Notes: generated by a model from the sequence alone, not told the origin. A DNA stretch of 64,000 nt from Microbulbifer salipaludis (GCF_017303155.1 NZ_JAEKJR010000003.1:263630-327629), one strand, 5' to 3'; shown: positions 35,475-44,836, counted from the first letter of the stretch. Numbers and translations: made by a program.

Positions 35475-36347
35475 TCAGTCTTCGACGCGAGACAACTGGC
35501 TGCGCAAAGTTTCCACCTGTACGGGAACCCGGTAGTTCATCGCCAAATCACGCCACAGAATGTATCCGTCTGCGTCCAGTAACCAGGCGCTCGGGCGCAC
35601 TGCATGTGTGCGGCGCTCCGGCTGACGGAAAGCATGCCGTAAAAACGGTGCAGCGGAGTCAGCGATAAATCCTTGTGCGTTGGTTGCGGCCGTATCCAAT
35701 TGCTCCAACCGGCAGTCCTCACTGGCAAGTGCGGCAACCTCAGCAGCAAGAGATGCGGGCCAACAGGCCGGCGATTGCCCACTTAACAGCAGCATGCCCA
35801 TGTTGCGCCGCGCGAGTTCCGGCATCAGCGCATGCAGCTGATGGAGCTGCCGCCGACTGGCTGCACAAAAGGCACCGCGCAGGAATACCACAAGCACCCC
35901 GCGCAGACGCCGGGTGGAACAGAATTGTCCAGCTACCCATTTTTCCCCTCCAGCGAAAGCGAGTGGGGGAAACATGTCATCCACCCCAGGCATTTGCGGA
36001 TGCGTCACTGCGCTCAAGTGATAGAGGTAAACGAGCAGCACAAACAGATTGGTAATCGCCAGATAAATCGGCAAACCGCGCGTTGCATCCGTCAGCAATA
36101 CGATCGCCAACCCCGCCAGCACACCAAATAGCGCACCTGACTCTCGTAAATCACCGGCAATTTTTTCCGGGTATTGGTAACGCAATAGCATCCAAACCGG
36201 CAGTGCCCAGGCGTTAATAAATAACCCTACCCAGGCCAATATAGAATTACCGCCATAGCCACTCGCGATTGCGAAAATAGCCCCCGCCCCACAGAACAAA
36301 AGCCACAAAAACGCGATAAACGTAAAAAAAACCTTAAATTTATTCAT
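35475..36347 (-). CDS. Membrane protein with redoxin (AhpC/TSA-like) domain
   Basis: This 290-residue protein has four predicted N-terminal helices in residues 5-112, followed by a thioredoxin-fold peroxiredoxin-like domain (about 120-280). The strand-turn VLVVFLRGAFCAASRRQL matches the FxRGxWCPxC segment of AhpC/TSA-like proteins, but only Cys161 is present; the second Cys is Ser. The rest contains LLSGQSPA and a C-terminal AWLLDADGYILWRDL, as in redoxins. A one-Cys peroxidase or a redox-inactive membrane version is possible. The weak ribosome site and AT-rich upstream suggest low expression. Confidence 0.72.
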   Translation of the reverse strand: MNKFKVFFTFIAFLWLLFCGAGAIFAIASGYGGNSILAWVGLFINAWALPVWMLLRYQYPEKIAGDLRESGALFGVLAGLAIVLLTDATRGLPIYLAITNLFVLLVYLYHLSAVTHPQMPGVDDMFPPLAFAGGEKWVAGQFCSTRRLRGVLVVFLRGAFCAASRRQLHQLHALMPELARRNMGMLLLSGQSPACWPASLAAEVAALASEDCRLEQLDTAATNAQGFIADSAAPFLRHAFRQPERRTHAVRPSAWLLDADGYILWRDLAMNYRVPVQVETLRSQLSRVED

Positions 36348-36470
36348 TAGAGAGTAAAAACGCCCTTAAAACACTTGCATTCAAGTATATAAATAAGCTG
36401 CAATTAGCGCGATGAATTCCACTCATCCAAAATAACACCTAAATACTAAATTTAGACACAGGGATATTTT

Positions 36471-37334
36471 ATGGCCGCACGTAAAAAAGCCACTGCTAAA
36501 AAAGTGAGCGCCGTAGCGAAGTTGGAAGCGGAGCTCGCCTCACTGAAGAGCCAGCTCGAAAAAGCACGCAGCACTCAGGAAGCCACTGCACAGAAGGAAG
36601 CCGAAAAAGCTGCCAAGGAAGCCGATAAGGCCGCCAAAAAAGCCCAGGCTGCTGCCGCCAAGGTAAAAGCCGCGCGCGCAAAGAAGAAATCTGCCGCTCA
36701 GCAGAAGCAGCTGAAAGCTGCTCAGACCGCCGCAGCTGCAGCCAAGAAGGCCGCTACTGCCGCCAAAGCTACCGCTGCCGATGCCAAATCCAAGCTGGCC
36801 ACCATCAGTTCCGAAAACGCACTGGCCGTCAAAGTCGCCAAGGCAGTAGCCAAGGAAGAGGCCACCATTACCAAGAAGCTGGCCGCTGCTGAGAAGAAGA
36901 AAGCCGCTGCCGCTGCCAAGAAAGCGGCTGCCGCTGCGAAGAAGAAGGCTGCTGCCGAGAAGAAAAAAGCGGCTGCCGCTGCTAAGAAAGCCGCTGCTGC
37001 CGCCAAGAAGAAGGCCGCTGCCGCCAAGAAGAAGGCTGCCGCTGCCGCCAAGAAGAAAGCCGCTGCTGAGAAGAAGAAAGCTGCTGCTGCAAAGAAAAAG
37101 GCCGCTGAAAAGGCCAAGAAAGCCGCTGCCAAGGCTAAGGCCAAGGCAAAAGCTGCAACCAAGAAGAAGCCCGGCCGTCCGGCCAAGAAGACTGCCGCTA
37201 AAGCTGCAGCCAAGAAGCCTGGCCGTCCAGCCAAGTCTGCGGCAGCCAAGAAAAAGCCAGGCCGCCCGGCCAAGTCTTCCGCTGCCAAGAAAGCGCCTGG
37301 TCGTCGCGGTCGCCCGCCGAAGGCAAAATCCTAA
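36471..37334 (+). CDS. AlgP/histone H1-like Lys-Ala-rich DNA-binding protein
   Basis: This 287-residue protein consists almost only of Lys and Ala, with a coiled-coil-like N-terminus (VAKLEAELASLKSQLEKARS). A central run of AAKKKAAA-type repeats spans about residues 140-225. The C-terminus has repeated PGRPAK motifs (four copies) ending in GRRGRPPKAK, which are AT-hook-like. AlgP/AlgR3 of Pseudomonas is the nearest named relative by composition; such proteins bind DNA nonspecifically. AGGGA lies 7 nt before the ATG and a strong terminator follows. Repeat number is expected to vary between strains. Confidence 0.85.
   Translation: MAARKKATAKKVSAVAKLEAELASLKSQLEKARSTQEATAQKEAEKAAKEADKAAKKAQAAAAKVKAARAKKKSAAQQKQLKAAQTAAAAAKKAATAAKATAADAKSKLATISSENALAVKVAKAVAKEEATITKKLAAAEKKKAAAAAKKAAAAAKKKAAAEKKKAAAAAKKAAAAAKKKAAAAKKKAAAAAKKKAAAEKKKAAAAKKKAAEKAKKAAAKAKAKAKAATKKKPGRPAKKTAAKAAAKKPGRPAKSAAAKKKPGRPAKSSAAKKAPGRRGRPPKAKS
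36890..37130 (+). repeat. Degenerate Lys/Ala codon repeat
   Basis: Short GCC-GCT-AAG-AAG-type units recur imperfectly, encoding AAKKKAAA blocks in the AlgP-like gene. Such tracts are prone to recombination and to assembly error. Confidence 0.8.
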
Positions 37335-37360
37335 GCGGATATTTCCAGCACCTGGAACGA

Positions 37361-37387
37361 AAAAACCCCGGCTCGCCGGGGTTTTTT
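37361..37387 (+). terminator. Terminator of the AlgP-like gene
   Basis: The stem CCCCGGC/GCCGGGG (37366-37372 with 37375-37381) has a 2-nt loop, A5 on the left and T6 on the right. It is 31 bp past the stop. Confidence 0.92.
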
Positions 37388-37469
37388 CGTTTTCAGTCAC
37401 TGCTTCAGGTGTTTCTCTGAAGCGTTGGGTGGGCTCAACATTCCCTGCCCTGCCCCTACTTCAATGTTT

Positions 37470-40400
37470 TCAGCCCTCTCTTGCTGTGCGAAACCGCTCC
37501 GGCATTGCCCGCTGCAACCGCTGCTGTAGCGAGGATGGCAACGCCAGCATCACCGGGGTCACAATCAGCGTTAACAGGGTAGAAAAGGTCAGCCCGTACA
37601 CAATGGCGCTGGCGAGTTTCACCCAGAAAGAAGCGATCACCCCGTTAACCACAACGGTGCGGCCCACCATATCCACGCTCGCCCCCAACGCCAGGGGTAG
37701 CAGGCCGAGAATTGTGGTGGCCGTGGTCAAAAATACCGGTCTCAAGCGCTGTGCTGCCGCTTTCACCGCAGCTGCACTCTGACTCAACTCCGGTTCAGCT
37801 TTGCGCACATAGTTGTAGGTGTCGATCAACACGATGTTGTTGTTCACCACAATACCCGCCAGTGCCACGATCCCCACGCCCGTCATAATGACACTGAAGG
37901 TACTCTGGGTGAGGGTCAGCCCCAGCATGACACCGGCGGTGGACATGATTACGGAAGAGAGAATCAGCGCAGACTGGTAAAAGCTGTTGAACTGGGTCAC
38001 CAGCAGGATGAACATCAGGAACAGCGACAACAGGAAGGCGCCGAGCAGGAACGTCAACGACTCATTCTGGTCCTCATCGGCACCACGGAACAGGAGCTCC
38101 ACCTGGTCGTCTACCGGGTTCTCCGCCAGCCACTGCCGAATCTCCCGCACTTTGTCATCCGCCAGTACACCATCTTCCACATCGGCCTTGACCTGCATCC
38201 GCGTAATACCATCGATGCGTTCTATCTTGTCCACCTTGGGGCCGGCATGGGTGGAAACAAAGCTACTGACCGGCACCGCACCGTTGGGCGTATTCACCTT
38301 AAGCTCGTCGAGCGCCGTGATCCCCCGTGCATGCTCCGGATAGCGAATGCGGATGTCGACCTCCTCATCGGAGTCATCCGGGCGGTACTCGGCCATTATT
38401 ACCCCGTTGGTCACCAGCTGAACGGCGCGCCCCACACCAGTGAGATCCGCCCCGTAGAGTGCGGCCTTGGCCCGGTCCACCTTTACCTCCCATTCAATAC
38501 CCGGCAGCGGCGCCGTGTTCACGATGTCGCGCAATCCGCCGAATTCACTCACCATGGCACGGTGCAGGCGCCAGGTTTCCGCGAGCAGTTGGTCGTAGTC
38601 GCGGCTGCGCAACTCCAGAACAATATCCTTGCCAACCGGCGGTCCGCCCTCAAACGCGTTGGCCGTGGTTTTGATGCCGGCAAAATTCGCAGTGCTTTTG
38701 CGGATATCGGCAAATATCTCTTTGCTTTTGCGCTCCCGCTCCATCGACGGCAGTAACTCCACCAGCAGGTTGGCAATCTGGTCCGGGGACTTTTCCGAGT
38801 TACCGGAAATACCACCGGAGCCAATCGCCGAGTACACCACGCGAACCTCCGGCACCCCCATGACCGCCGCTTCCACCTGGGACACCAGCGCTTTCTTTTC
38901 CTCCATGGAGAGGTTGCCCTGCGCCCGAACCTCGACGTTGCCGTATTGCTCTTCAGTATCCGTGAAAAACTCCACCCCGGGGTTGAAGACATTGAAGGCA
39001 ACAAAAATCCCCACCAAGGTCAGGATGGTCGCGCAAAAGGAAGTGATCGGGCGACGCACAACCGGGTCGAGCAGGCGCGCATAGAGCCCGGTAATACCGC
39101 TCAGCCCCTTGGGGTCACCGGACTCAAGCTGCTTGAGATGTTGCTGATCCGCCAGGTCCACCCCGGACTTGCCAAACACCGAGCCCAGCACGGGGGCAAA
39201 AAACAGGGCGTACACCAGTGAGCCCGCCAGCACCGCAAACACGGTCACCGGCAGGTAACGCATGAAGTCACCGACCACGCCCGGCCAGAAGATAATCGGC
39301 AAGAAGGCGGCGAGCGTGGTGCCAGTAGAAGCCACCACCGGCCAGAACATACGGCGCACAGCAATCGAATAGGCAACCCGTGCGGACAACCCCTCGGCCA
39401 TTTTGCGATCGGCAAATTCGGTAATCACAATGGAGCCATCGATGAGCATGCCGAGCGCCAGCAACATGCCGAACATCACCATGAAGTTGAAGGAGTAACC
39501 CAGATACCAGGCGATGATGGCACCAAACAACAGCGAAAATGGAATGCCAAACCCCACCAGCAACCCGGAGCGAAAGCCCAGTGCCGCGACCACAATAATC
39601 ATCACCAGCAGCATCGCGGTGAGAATATTGCCTTCCATTTCGCTGACCATATCCCGCGCAACCTGCGACTGGTCAAACACGAAGTCCACCTGAACGCCCC
39701 GCGGAAGGTACTGCCGCTCGGCATTGACCACGTCGCGGACAGTATCGGCAAGCGCCACCGAACTGGCACCGGTGCGTTTTTCCACATTGATGGCCAGTCC
39801 CGGGCGCCCATTCACGCTGGTGTAAGTGGTTGCATCTTTAAAGGTGCGACGGATATCCGTTACCTGCCCCAGGGTCACAACACCGTCATCGGAGCGCTTC
39901 AGCGGGATTTGATACACATCCTCAGCGGATTCGATCAGGCCCGGCACCTTGACGGAGAAACGGCCCTTGCTCACATCCATTTCACCGGCGGGGATCAGCA
40001 AATTATTGCCCAGCACCGCATTGATCAGTTCGCCGCTGGTAATCTGGTAGTGCTCCAGACGCACCGGATCGATGGTCGCTTCAACGACCTCCTCCCGATT
40101 GCCATTGATCTCCGCGCTCAATACTTCGCTGATATTTTCAATTTTGCGCTGCAGAGCCTGGGCGCTGCGCAGCATCTCGCGCTCACTAACGCCCTCCCCT
40201 GCCAGAGTGACCACAATCGTGGGGAAAGGCTGTGCCGAGGCCTCCTCGACAATGGGCTCTTCCGCGCCCCTCGGCAACTCGGCTTTCGCCCGGTCCACCG
40301 CGTTGCGCGCCTCGTCCACGGCGAGGTCAATGTCCAGCGCCGAGTCAAACTCGATCACCAGATACACCAACCCCTCGCGGGCCGTGGCCATCACCTCCTT

Positions 40401-40631
40401 CACACCTTCGAGTGCCCGAATTTCCTGTTCCAGGGGGCGGATCAGCAGACGTACGCCGTCTTCCGGCGAGATTCCCTCGTGCATCACCTGCACAATAACG
40501 ATGGGCGGATTGACCTCCGGGCTGGATTCCACCGTCATGGCACCGCGCGCGGCAATGCCCATGATGACAATCAGCAACATCAGGCTGATGCTGCTGCGAA
40601 AGCGGTTAACCGCGCTCTCAAGCAACTTCAT
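37470..40631 (-). CDS. RND efflux transporter permease (AcrB/MexB superfamily)
   Basis: This 1053-residue inner-membrane pump has 12 helices and two large periplasmic loops. The helix-4 segment is GMLIDGSIVITEFADRK, so the proton-relay position after the first Asp is Gly, not the second Asp of AcrB (DD). This suggests a branch distinct from AcrB. Other landmarks are the N-terminal VNRFRSSISLMLLIVIMG, MHEGISPEDG and a C-terminal VVVNGVIASFWVKLASAIVYGL. The gene overlaps the upstream adaptor gene by 4 bp (ATGA). An outer-membrane channel gene is not present, so a general TolC-like protein is presumably used. Substrate unknown. Confidence 0.93.
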   Translation of the reverse strand: MKLLESAVNRFRSSISLMLLIVIMGIAARGAMTVESSPEVNPPIVIVQVMHEGISPEDGVRLLIRPLEQEIRALEGVKEVMATAREGLVYLVIEFDSALDIDLAVDEARNAVDRAKAELPRGAEEPIVEEASAQPFPTIVVTLAGEGVSEREMLRSAQALQRKIENISEVLSAEINGNREEVVEATIDPVRLEHYQITSGELINAVLGNNLLIPAGEMDVSKGRFSVKVPGLIESAEDVYQIPLKRSDDGVVTLGQVTDIRRTFKDATTYTSVNGRPGLAINVEKRTGASSVALADTVRDVVNAERQYLPRGVQVDFVFDQSQVARDMVSEMEGNILTAMLLVMIIVVAALGFRSGLLVGFGIPFSLLFGAIIAWYLGYSFNFMVMFGMLLALGMLIDGSIVITEFADRKMAEGLSARVAYSIAVRRMFWPVVASTGTTLAAFLPIIFWPGVVGDFMRYLPVTVFAVLAGSLVYALFFAPVLGSVFGKSGVDLADQQHLKQLESGDPKGLSGITGLYARLLDPVVRRPITSFCATILTLVGIFVAFNVFNPGVEFFTDTEEQYGNVEVRAQGNLSMEEKKALVSQVEAAVMGVPEVRVVYSAIGSGGISGNSEKSPDQIANLLVELLPSMERERKSKEIFADIRKSTANFAGIKTTANAFEGGPPVGKDIVLELRSRDYDQLLAETWRLHRAMVSEFGGLRDIVNTAPLPGIEWEVKVDRAKAALYGADLTGVGRAVQLVTNGVIMAEYRPDDSDEEVDIRIRYPEHARGITALDELKVNTPNGAVPVSSFVSTHAGPKVDKIERIDGITRMQVKADVEDGVLADDKVREIRQWLAENPVDDQVELLFRGADEDQNESLTFLLGAFLLSLFLMFILLVTQFNSFYQSALILSSVIMSTAGVMLGLTLTQSTFSVIMTGVGIVALAGIVVNNNIVLIDTYNYVRKAEPELSQSAAAVKAAAQRLRPVFLTTATTILGLLPLALGASVDMVGRTVVVNGVIASFWVKLASAIVYGLTFSTLLTLIVTPVMLALPSSLQQRLQRAMPERFRTAREG

Positions 40632-41869
40632 TGCACAGGCTCCTGCGCAACCGCGCCAGACGGCATATCAGGCTGTTTTACCCCGGCGCCCGCGGAAGCT
40701 TTCAACAGATCTGCGCCAACGTCTCCGCTCTCCCCGTCCACGCGGGATACCGGCGCCGGCAAGTCACCGGCAGACTCCTCAAACTCTACGGCCACCCGCT
40801 CGCCCTCGCTCACGTACTCCTGACCCACGGTAATCAGCAGTGCCTGGGCGGGTAAACCGGCAACCCAGACACCCGAGCTGTCATCACTGACGAGCCGCAC
40901 ATTCACAAATTTGACCCGGTGCTCTTCATCCAGAATACGCACGCCGAGCTGCCCACGGTCATCCAGCGTCAGCAGGGAGGCGTTGATCCGGTGCGCCAGC
41001 ACCTCTCCGGTAGGCAGCGCCATGCGTGCACTGATACCGCTGCGCAGCGCCCCATCGGTATTCGGCACCGCGACCTCAACGCGATAAGCGCGCGTAACGG
41101 GGTGGGCCTGCTGGCTGACATAGCGCAAACGCCCCTCGACCAACTGGCCCTGCTGCAATTGCGCCGACGCCTGCTTGCCGGGCTTCAGGCTGGCCACCTG
41201 TGACTCGGATACCTCACCCACGATCAGAATAGGGTCCAGATCCAGCAGCGTTGCGCACTCTTCGCCCCGACGCACGAAATCCCCCAACTCAACCGCCCGA
41301 TGATTCACCAGCCCGTCGAAGGGGGCCCGGATCTCGAGATTGGTCACATCCACCTGCGCGCGCTTCAGTTCTGCCCGCGCATTGGCCAGGTTAACTTCCT
41401 GCTGCGCCATGGCCGCTTCCGACTGCAGTCCCCGCCCCTGGAGTTTTTTGGCTCCGGCGTAATCCAGCTCCGCCTTACGCAGCGTAGCGCGGGCCCGCGC
41501 CAGCTTTTCCGGCCGGTCTTCGGCCGCAATTTCGCAGATCACATCACCGGCGGCCACACGCACCCCCTCCGCCACCGGCAGTGCCGCAATCACACCATCC
41601 AGTTCCGCGCGCAGCTGCACACTGCGATTTTCCTCGGTACGGCTGTTAACGATCACACGGGTGGTGTAGGGCTGAGCCTCGATCCGCCGCGCCCGGACAG
41701 TGATGGGCTCCGCCGCGATCGGCTTGGCAGGTACAGCACCAGCGTTTTGTAGCGCAGCATTGCGGTCACCGGACAGCACACCGCTCAGCAGCCATACAAT
41801 TGCAAGGAGAGCGACGATCGCAGCAATTCGATAATTGCGCTGCCGCCAGAACGAAAGCAGAAAATTCAT
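40628..41869 (-). CDS. RND efflux periplasmic adaptor (membrane fusion protein)
   Basis: This 413-residue adaptor has a membrane anchor (about residues 10-30), a barrel-sandwich/lipoyl part (VQLRAELDGVIAALPVAEG ... TNLEIRAPFDGLVNHRAV) and an alpha-helical hairpin (EKLARARATLRKAELDYAGAK...). Beta-barrel and membrane-proximal domains follow. The ATG at 41869 is preferred over an in-frame ATG at 42076, because residues before it look like non-coding sequence and AGGA lies upstream. It is co-translated with the pump gene downstream. The C-terminal tail after about 370 is Pro/Ala/Asp-rich. Confidence 0.9.
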   Translation of the reverse strand: MNFLLSFWRQRNYRIAAIVALLAIVWLLSGVLSGDRNAALQNAGAVPAKPIAAEPITVRARRIEAQPYTTRVIVNSRTEENRSVQLRAELDGVIAALPVAEGVRVAAGDVICEIAAEDRPEKLARARATLRKAELDYAGAKKLQGRGLQSEAAMAQQEVNLANARAELKRAQVDVTNLEIRAPFDGLVNHRAVELGDFVRRGEECATLLDLDPILIVGEVSESQVASLKPGKQASAQLQQGQLVEGRLRYVSQQAHPVTRAYRVEVAVPNTDGALRSGISARMALPTGEVLAHRINASLLTLDDRGQLGVRILDEEHRVKFVNVRLVSDDSSGVWVAGLPAQALLITVGQEYVSEGERVAVEFEESAGDLPAPVSRVDGESGDVGADLLKASAGAGVKQPDMPSGAVAQEPVQ

Positions 41870-42185
41870 ACCGACTGTATTCCTGTTTACTCGGAAGGTG
41901 TGTGATGCAGGGCCGGCGTCATCCGCCGGGAGACTCGAAGTTGTACGCATTTTATGCGCAAAACGATGACTGCGCAGTGATGAAAGCTGCCGAATTGCGA
42001 AATCGATAGGTGAAATCGACAGGTGAAACCGCGGAGGCAACAGCGTGCCGGTGGACGCGCAAGGGCGCCGCGCCAAGAGAACAGTGCAACGCAGTTTTTA
42101 TGACTGCCAGGCCACAATTACGCAAGCCGATGCTTGCCCGGCACGCAAGCCGGGCGGGGAAGAGCCCAGGAACGGGAGGTGGCGC

Positions 42186-42887
42186 TCAGGAAAGAATAGA
42201 TTCGAGAAAGTCGGTCATATCGGACTCTTCGGCCGCGAGTTGGCCACTGCCAAATTCTGCATTCCAGTCCAGGAGAATCCTTGCCAGGTCCCGCGCCTGG
42301 CCGGCCAGGGCAACCAGCTCTTCTTTACTGTTCTTGGGGCCGGTGTACAGCTTCAGGCGGCGGTGGCTGTTGGCGAGCTCGTGCATGGGGTACTTGGAGC
42401 GATAGACCTCAAGTTTCCAGCGCAGTGAGTGCACCATATTGCGGTAGAACACCAGCTTGGTCGGCAAGTGCAGCAGAGAGAAATCCTCGAGGTCGCCAAA
42501 CAGGGTGCAGTCCACCCCGAGCACCTGAATGTCCTGGCCGACCGGAGCTGCCACGATGGTCGCACTGCGCGGCTTCGCCAACAGCATGGACAGGTCCCCG
42601 AACACCTCGCCAGGGCGAATCACCGCCAGGGGGCGCTCGCCGCGGGCCGCCGCATCGTCATCGACATGCACATGCAGTTCACCGCGCAGTAGAAAATATA
42701 CCCACTGGTCCACATCCCCCGCATGGAGCAGCGCCTCACCGGGTGACAGGGTGGCCAGACGCGATCGCTTCAGCAAGACATCGTACTGCCATTCACTGGT
42801 GGCTCGAATATCGCGAAAGAGATGGATAACATTCAGGAGACGATCTACCGCATCCCGCGGGTAATCACTGAGCGGCTTGTAATTCAT
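42186..42887 (-). CDS. Cyclic nucleotide-binding domain protein without a recognisable HTH
   Basis: This 233-residue protein has a CAP-type beta-roll at about 45-150 with the phosphate-binding cassette GEVFGDLSMLLAKPRSATIVA (Gly-Glu and Arg-Ser-Ala present). The C-terminal 80 residues are helical (LRWKLEVYRSKYPMHELANSHRRLKLYTG) and show no winged-helix DNA-binding motif that I can identify, so it may be a cytoplasmic sensor rather than a transcription factor. The ligand (cAMP or other) is unknown. It sits upstream of the RND genes on the same strand, 316 bp away. Confidence 0.85.
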   Translation of the reverse strand: MNYKPLSDYPRDAVDRLLNVIHLFRDIRATSEWQYDVLLKRSRLATLSPGEALLHAGDVDQWVYFLLRGELHVHVDDDAAARGERPLAVIRPGEVFGDLSMLLAKPRSATIVAAPVGQDIQVLGVDCTLFGDLEDFSLLHLPTKLVFYRNMVHSLRWKLEVYRSKYPMHELANSHRRLKLYTGPKNSKEELVALAGQARDLARILLDWNAEFGSGQLAAEESDMTDFLESILS

Positions 42888-43431
42888 GAAACTCTTGGCT
42901 TGGTCGTTTAGGTTAGTTGAATGGTGCTTACACTTGCAGCTACCGGTTACAGTTAAGACACGATCTTCAGCATAAACAGTTCTGGTCGGCGGTACCGCAT
43001 GTTTATCAGCCCCTCAACGCCTATTGTGAGCTAAAAGGAACTTCATTAGCACCCGAGTACGCCGGTGACATGATCGTGTCTGGTCCGCAGGCAGCCGGGA
43101 CTGCACCATCTGGCCCTGCATTCTAGGCTGAAAGCAACGTCTGTCTTCCTTACCCATCGCCGGATTTAAAAAAACGAGACATTTTACCCACTTCAGGGTT
43201 GAACTCCATTGCAGTTAAAGTAGAGTTGAGCAGAGTCCCGATGAATCTATATGCGCCACTGGGTAGAAAATGTCCTGTGGTTTCCTAGCAGATTAGCGTG
43301 GGGCCCCGCGCCTTTCGGGGAGGGTGCGGTCGAAGCAGCTGGAAATAACTCTGGGGTATTTTGATTATTTTTCCAGCGCTTTACCTGCCGGGTTCTGCCC
43401 ATCCGGCTTTCAATCAGATACCAAAGCAAAA
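42888..43431. other. Intergenic region upstream of the chalcone-isomerase-like/TonB gene
   Basis: The region is 544 bp with divergent genes on both sides, so promoters for both must lie here. No supported gene is seen. In-frame codons upstream of 43432 extend the right-hand gene to 43324, but they lack a ribosome site and would bury the signal peptide. No clear operators were found. Confidence 0.5.
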
Positions 43432-44649
43432 ATGAAAACGACCAACTTCGTCATTGCCCTGCTGTTGTTCGCTACGGCCCTGACTGCAAAGGCCGCGCCG
43501 CTGCTGAACGGTCTCGCTCTGGAACAACAATTCAACAAAGACCAGTACATCGCTGCCGTGTATTCCGAGCGGCTCGCCAGCGACGCGAGCACTCTACTCG
43601 ACAACAACATGCCGCGCAGCCTGGAAGTCCGCATTATTGCGGACCGCCTGTCGGCTCGCCGCTTCCGCAACCAGTGGATGGAAGGCATTGCCATCAATAA
43701 CCCCGGCAACACCCTGACCGGTCAAGCGGAAAACATGGTGACCTTTGCCAACCTGTTCAAAGGCCGCCTGGTCGCAGGAGACCGGCTGCGCGTTGATTTC
43801 GCGGCAGATACCGGCACAACTTCGGTCTCTCTTAACGACATCATGATCGGCATGATCGAGGATCGTGAGTTCTTCAACACCCTGTTGCGCGCCTGGATAG
43901 GTCCCGTCCCCCCCTCCACCGACTTTCGTGACGGCCTGATGTCCGCCGGCGAGGTGAAGTCCGGCCTGTTAGCCAGCTACGAGGCCCTGCAGCCGGGTGC
44001 CGACCGTGTCGCTCAGGTAGCGGCCATGGTAGACCAGCAGGAAGCCCAGCAAGAGGAAGAACAGCAGGCCGCCGCCCAACCGGCGACACCCAAAGCCGAG
44101 TCCTCCCAGATTGCTGCGGCCTCGCCCCAGCCGTCACTTGCGGCCAACATACCGCCGCCCACTCTGGCTGCGATCAGCGCACCGGCAATTGAAAAGCCGG
44201 CACCGGCGCGCCCCGAGCTCAAGCCCGAAACCGCTGCCGCGCAGCCCGCCTCACAGCCCAAGCCCCTCAAACCCACCACCACGCGCCCTGCCGCGCCGGT
44301 AGACGATGAGGACATGGAAGAGGAAGAGGAAGCGCCACTGACCGCCGACATGATCCTGGCTCGTCAGATCTACCATTCCATGCTGTTGCGTCACACCTTC
44401 AAGCACATTCGCTATCCGAAACGCGCCCAGGAGCGCGGCCAGGAAGGCAGTGTTCGCCTGAACGTAACCATCGACAACCGGGGTAACGTAAAGAGCGTGA
44501 ACACCCTGCAGGAGTCCCGTTACTCCAGCCTGAACCGCGAGGCGCTGGAAGCAGTGGAGCGCGCAGGCCCTTACCCGGCCACGCCTTCGCAGCTGAAGCT
44601 GGATGAGTACAAGTTCTCGGTGCCCATTACCTTCCGCCTCCCGGACTGA
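43432..44649 (+). CDS. Fusion of chalcone-isomerase-like domain and TonB C-terminal domain
   Basis: This 405-residue secreted protein has a signal peptide (FVIALLLFATALTAKA, cut before APLLNG). Residues 20-170 match the bacterial chalcone-isomerase-like fold (QYIAAVYSERLASDASTLL, PRSLEVRIIADRLSARRF, NQWMEGIAINNPG, GDRLRVDFAADTGTTSVSLND, FFNTLLRAWIGPVPPSTDF). An Ala/Pro/Gln-rich spacer spans about 195-320 and a TonB-C domain 330-405 (IRYPKRAQERGQEGSVRLNVTIDNRGNVKSV ... LNREALEAVERAGPYP). Canonical TonB has a transmembrane anchor; here a cleavable signal replaces it, so energy coupling to ExbB/ExbD is doubtful. The neighbours give no hint of its substrate. A 20-bp terminator follows. Confidence 0.85.
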   Translation: MKTTNFVIALLLFATALTAKAAPLLNGLALEQQFNKDQYIAAVYSERLASDASTLLDNNMPRSLEVRIIADRLSARRFRNQWMEGIAINNPGNTLTGQAENMVTFANLFKGRLVAGDRLRVDFAADTGTTSVSLNDIMIGMIEDREFFNTLLRAWIGPVPPSTDFRDGLMSAGEVKSGLLASYEALQPGADRVAQVAAMVDQQEAQQEEEQQAAAQPATPKAESSQIAAASPQPSLAANIPPPTLAAISAPAIEKPAPARPELKPETAAAQPASQPKPLKPTTTRPAAPVDDEDMEEEEEAPLTADMILARQIYHSMLLRHTFKHIRYPKRAQERGQEGSVRLNVTIDNRGNVKSVNTLQESRYSSLNREALEAVERAGPYPATPSQLKLDEYKFSVPITFRLPD

Positions 44650-44661
44650 GCCGAAGCCACA

Positions 44662-44704
44662 CGGCCAATAAAAAACCCCGCCTCGCGGGGTTTTTTATTG
44701 GCCG
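44662..44704 (+). terminator. Extended 20-bp bidirectional terminator
   Basis: The stem of 20 perfect base pairs (44662-44681 with 44685-44704, loop CTC) contains the core CCCCGC/GCGGGG flanked by A and T tracts. It lies 12 bp past the TonB-fusion stop. Confidence 0.92.
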
Positions 44705-44836
44705 AAATCCGTCGCTCCGTGGCGGCAGCTGACCGCAAGCCCGCTTGCTCCGAATCCACACCGGTGCATACTATACGATTGATTCCATTCCACCCGGTCT
44801 CTGACCGCAAAATATAACAAGCCCAAAAGGCCCCTC

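Noticed and set aside
36890..37130. CRISPR-like repeat array
   Set aside because: The repetition is degenerate codon repetition in a Lys/Ala gene, with no constant repeat/spacer organisation.
36540..37400. Gly/Leu-rich and Ala/Phe-rich minus-strand frames opposite the AlgP-like gene
   Set aside because: These are products of the Lys/Ala repeats read in reverse, not genes.
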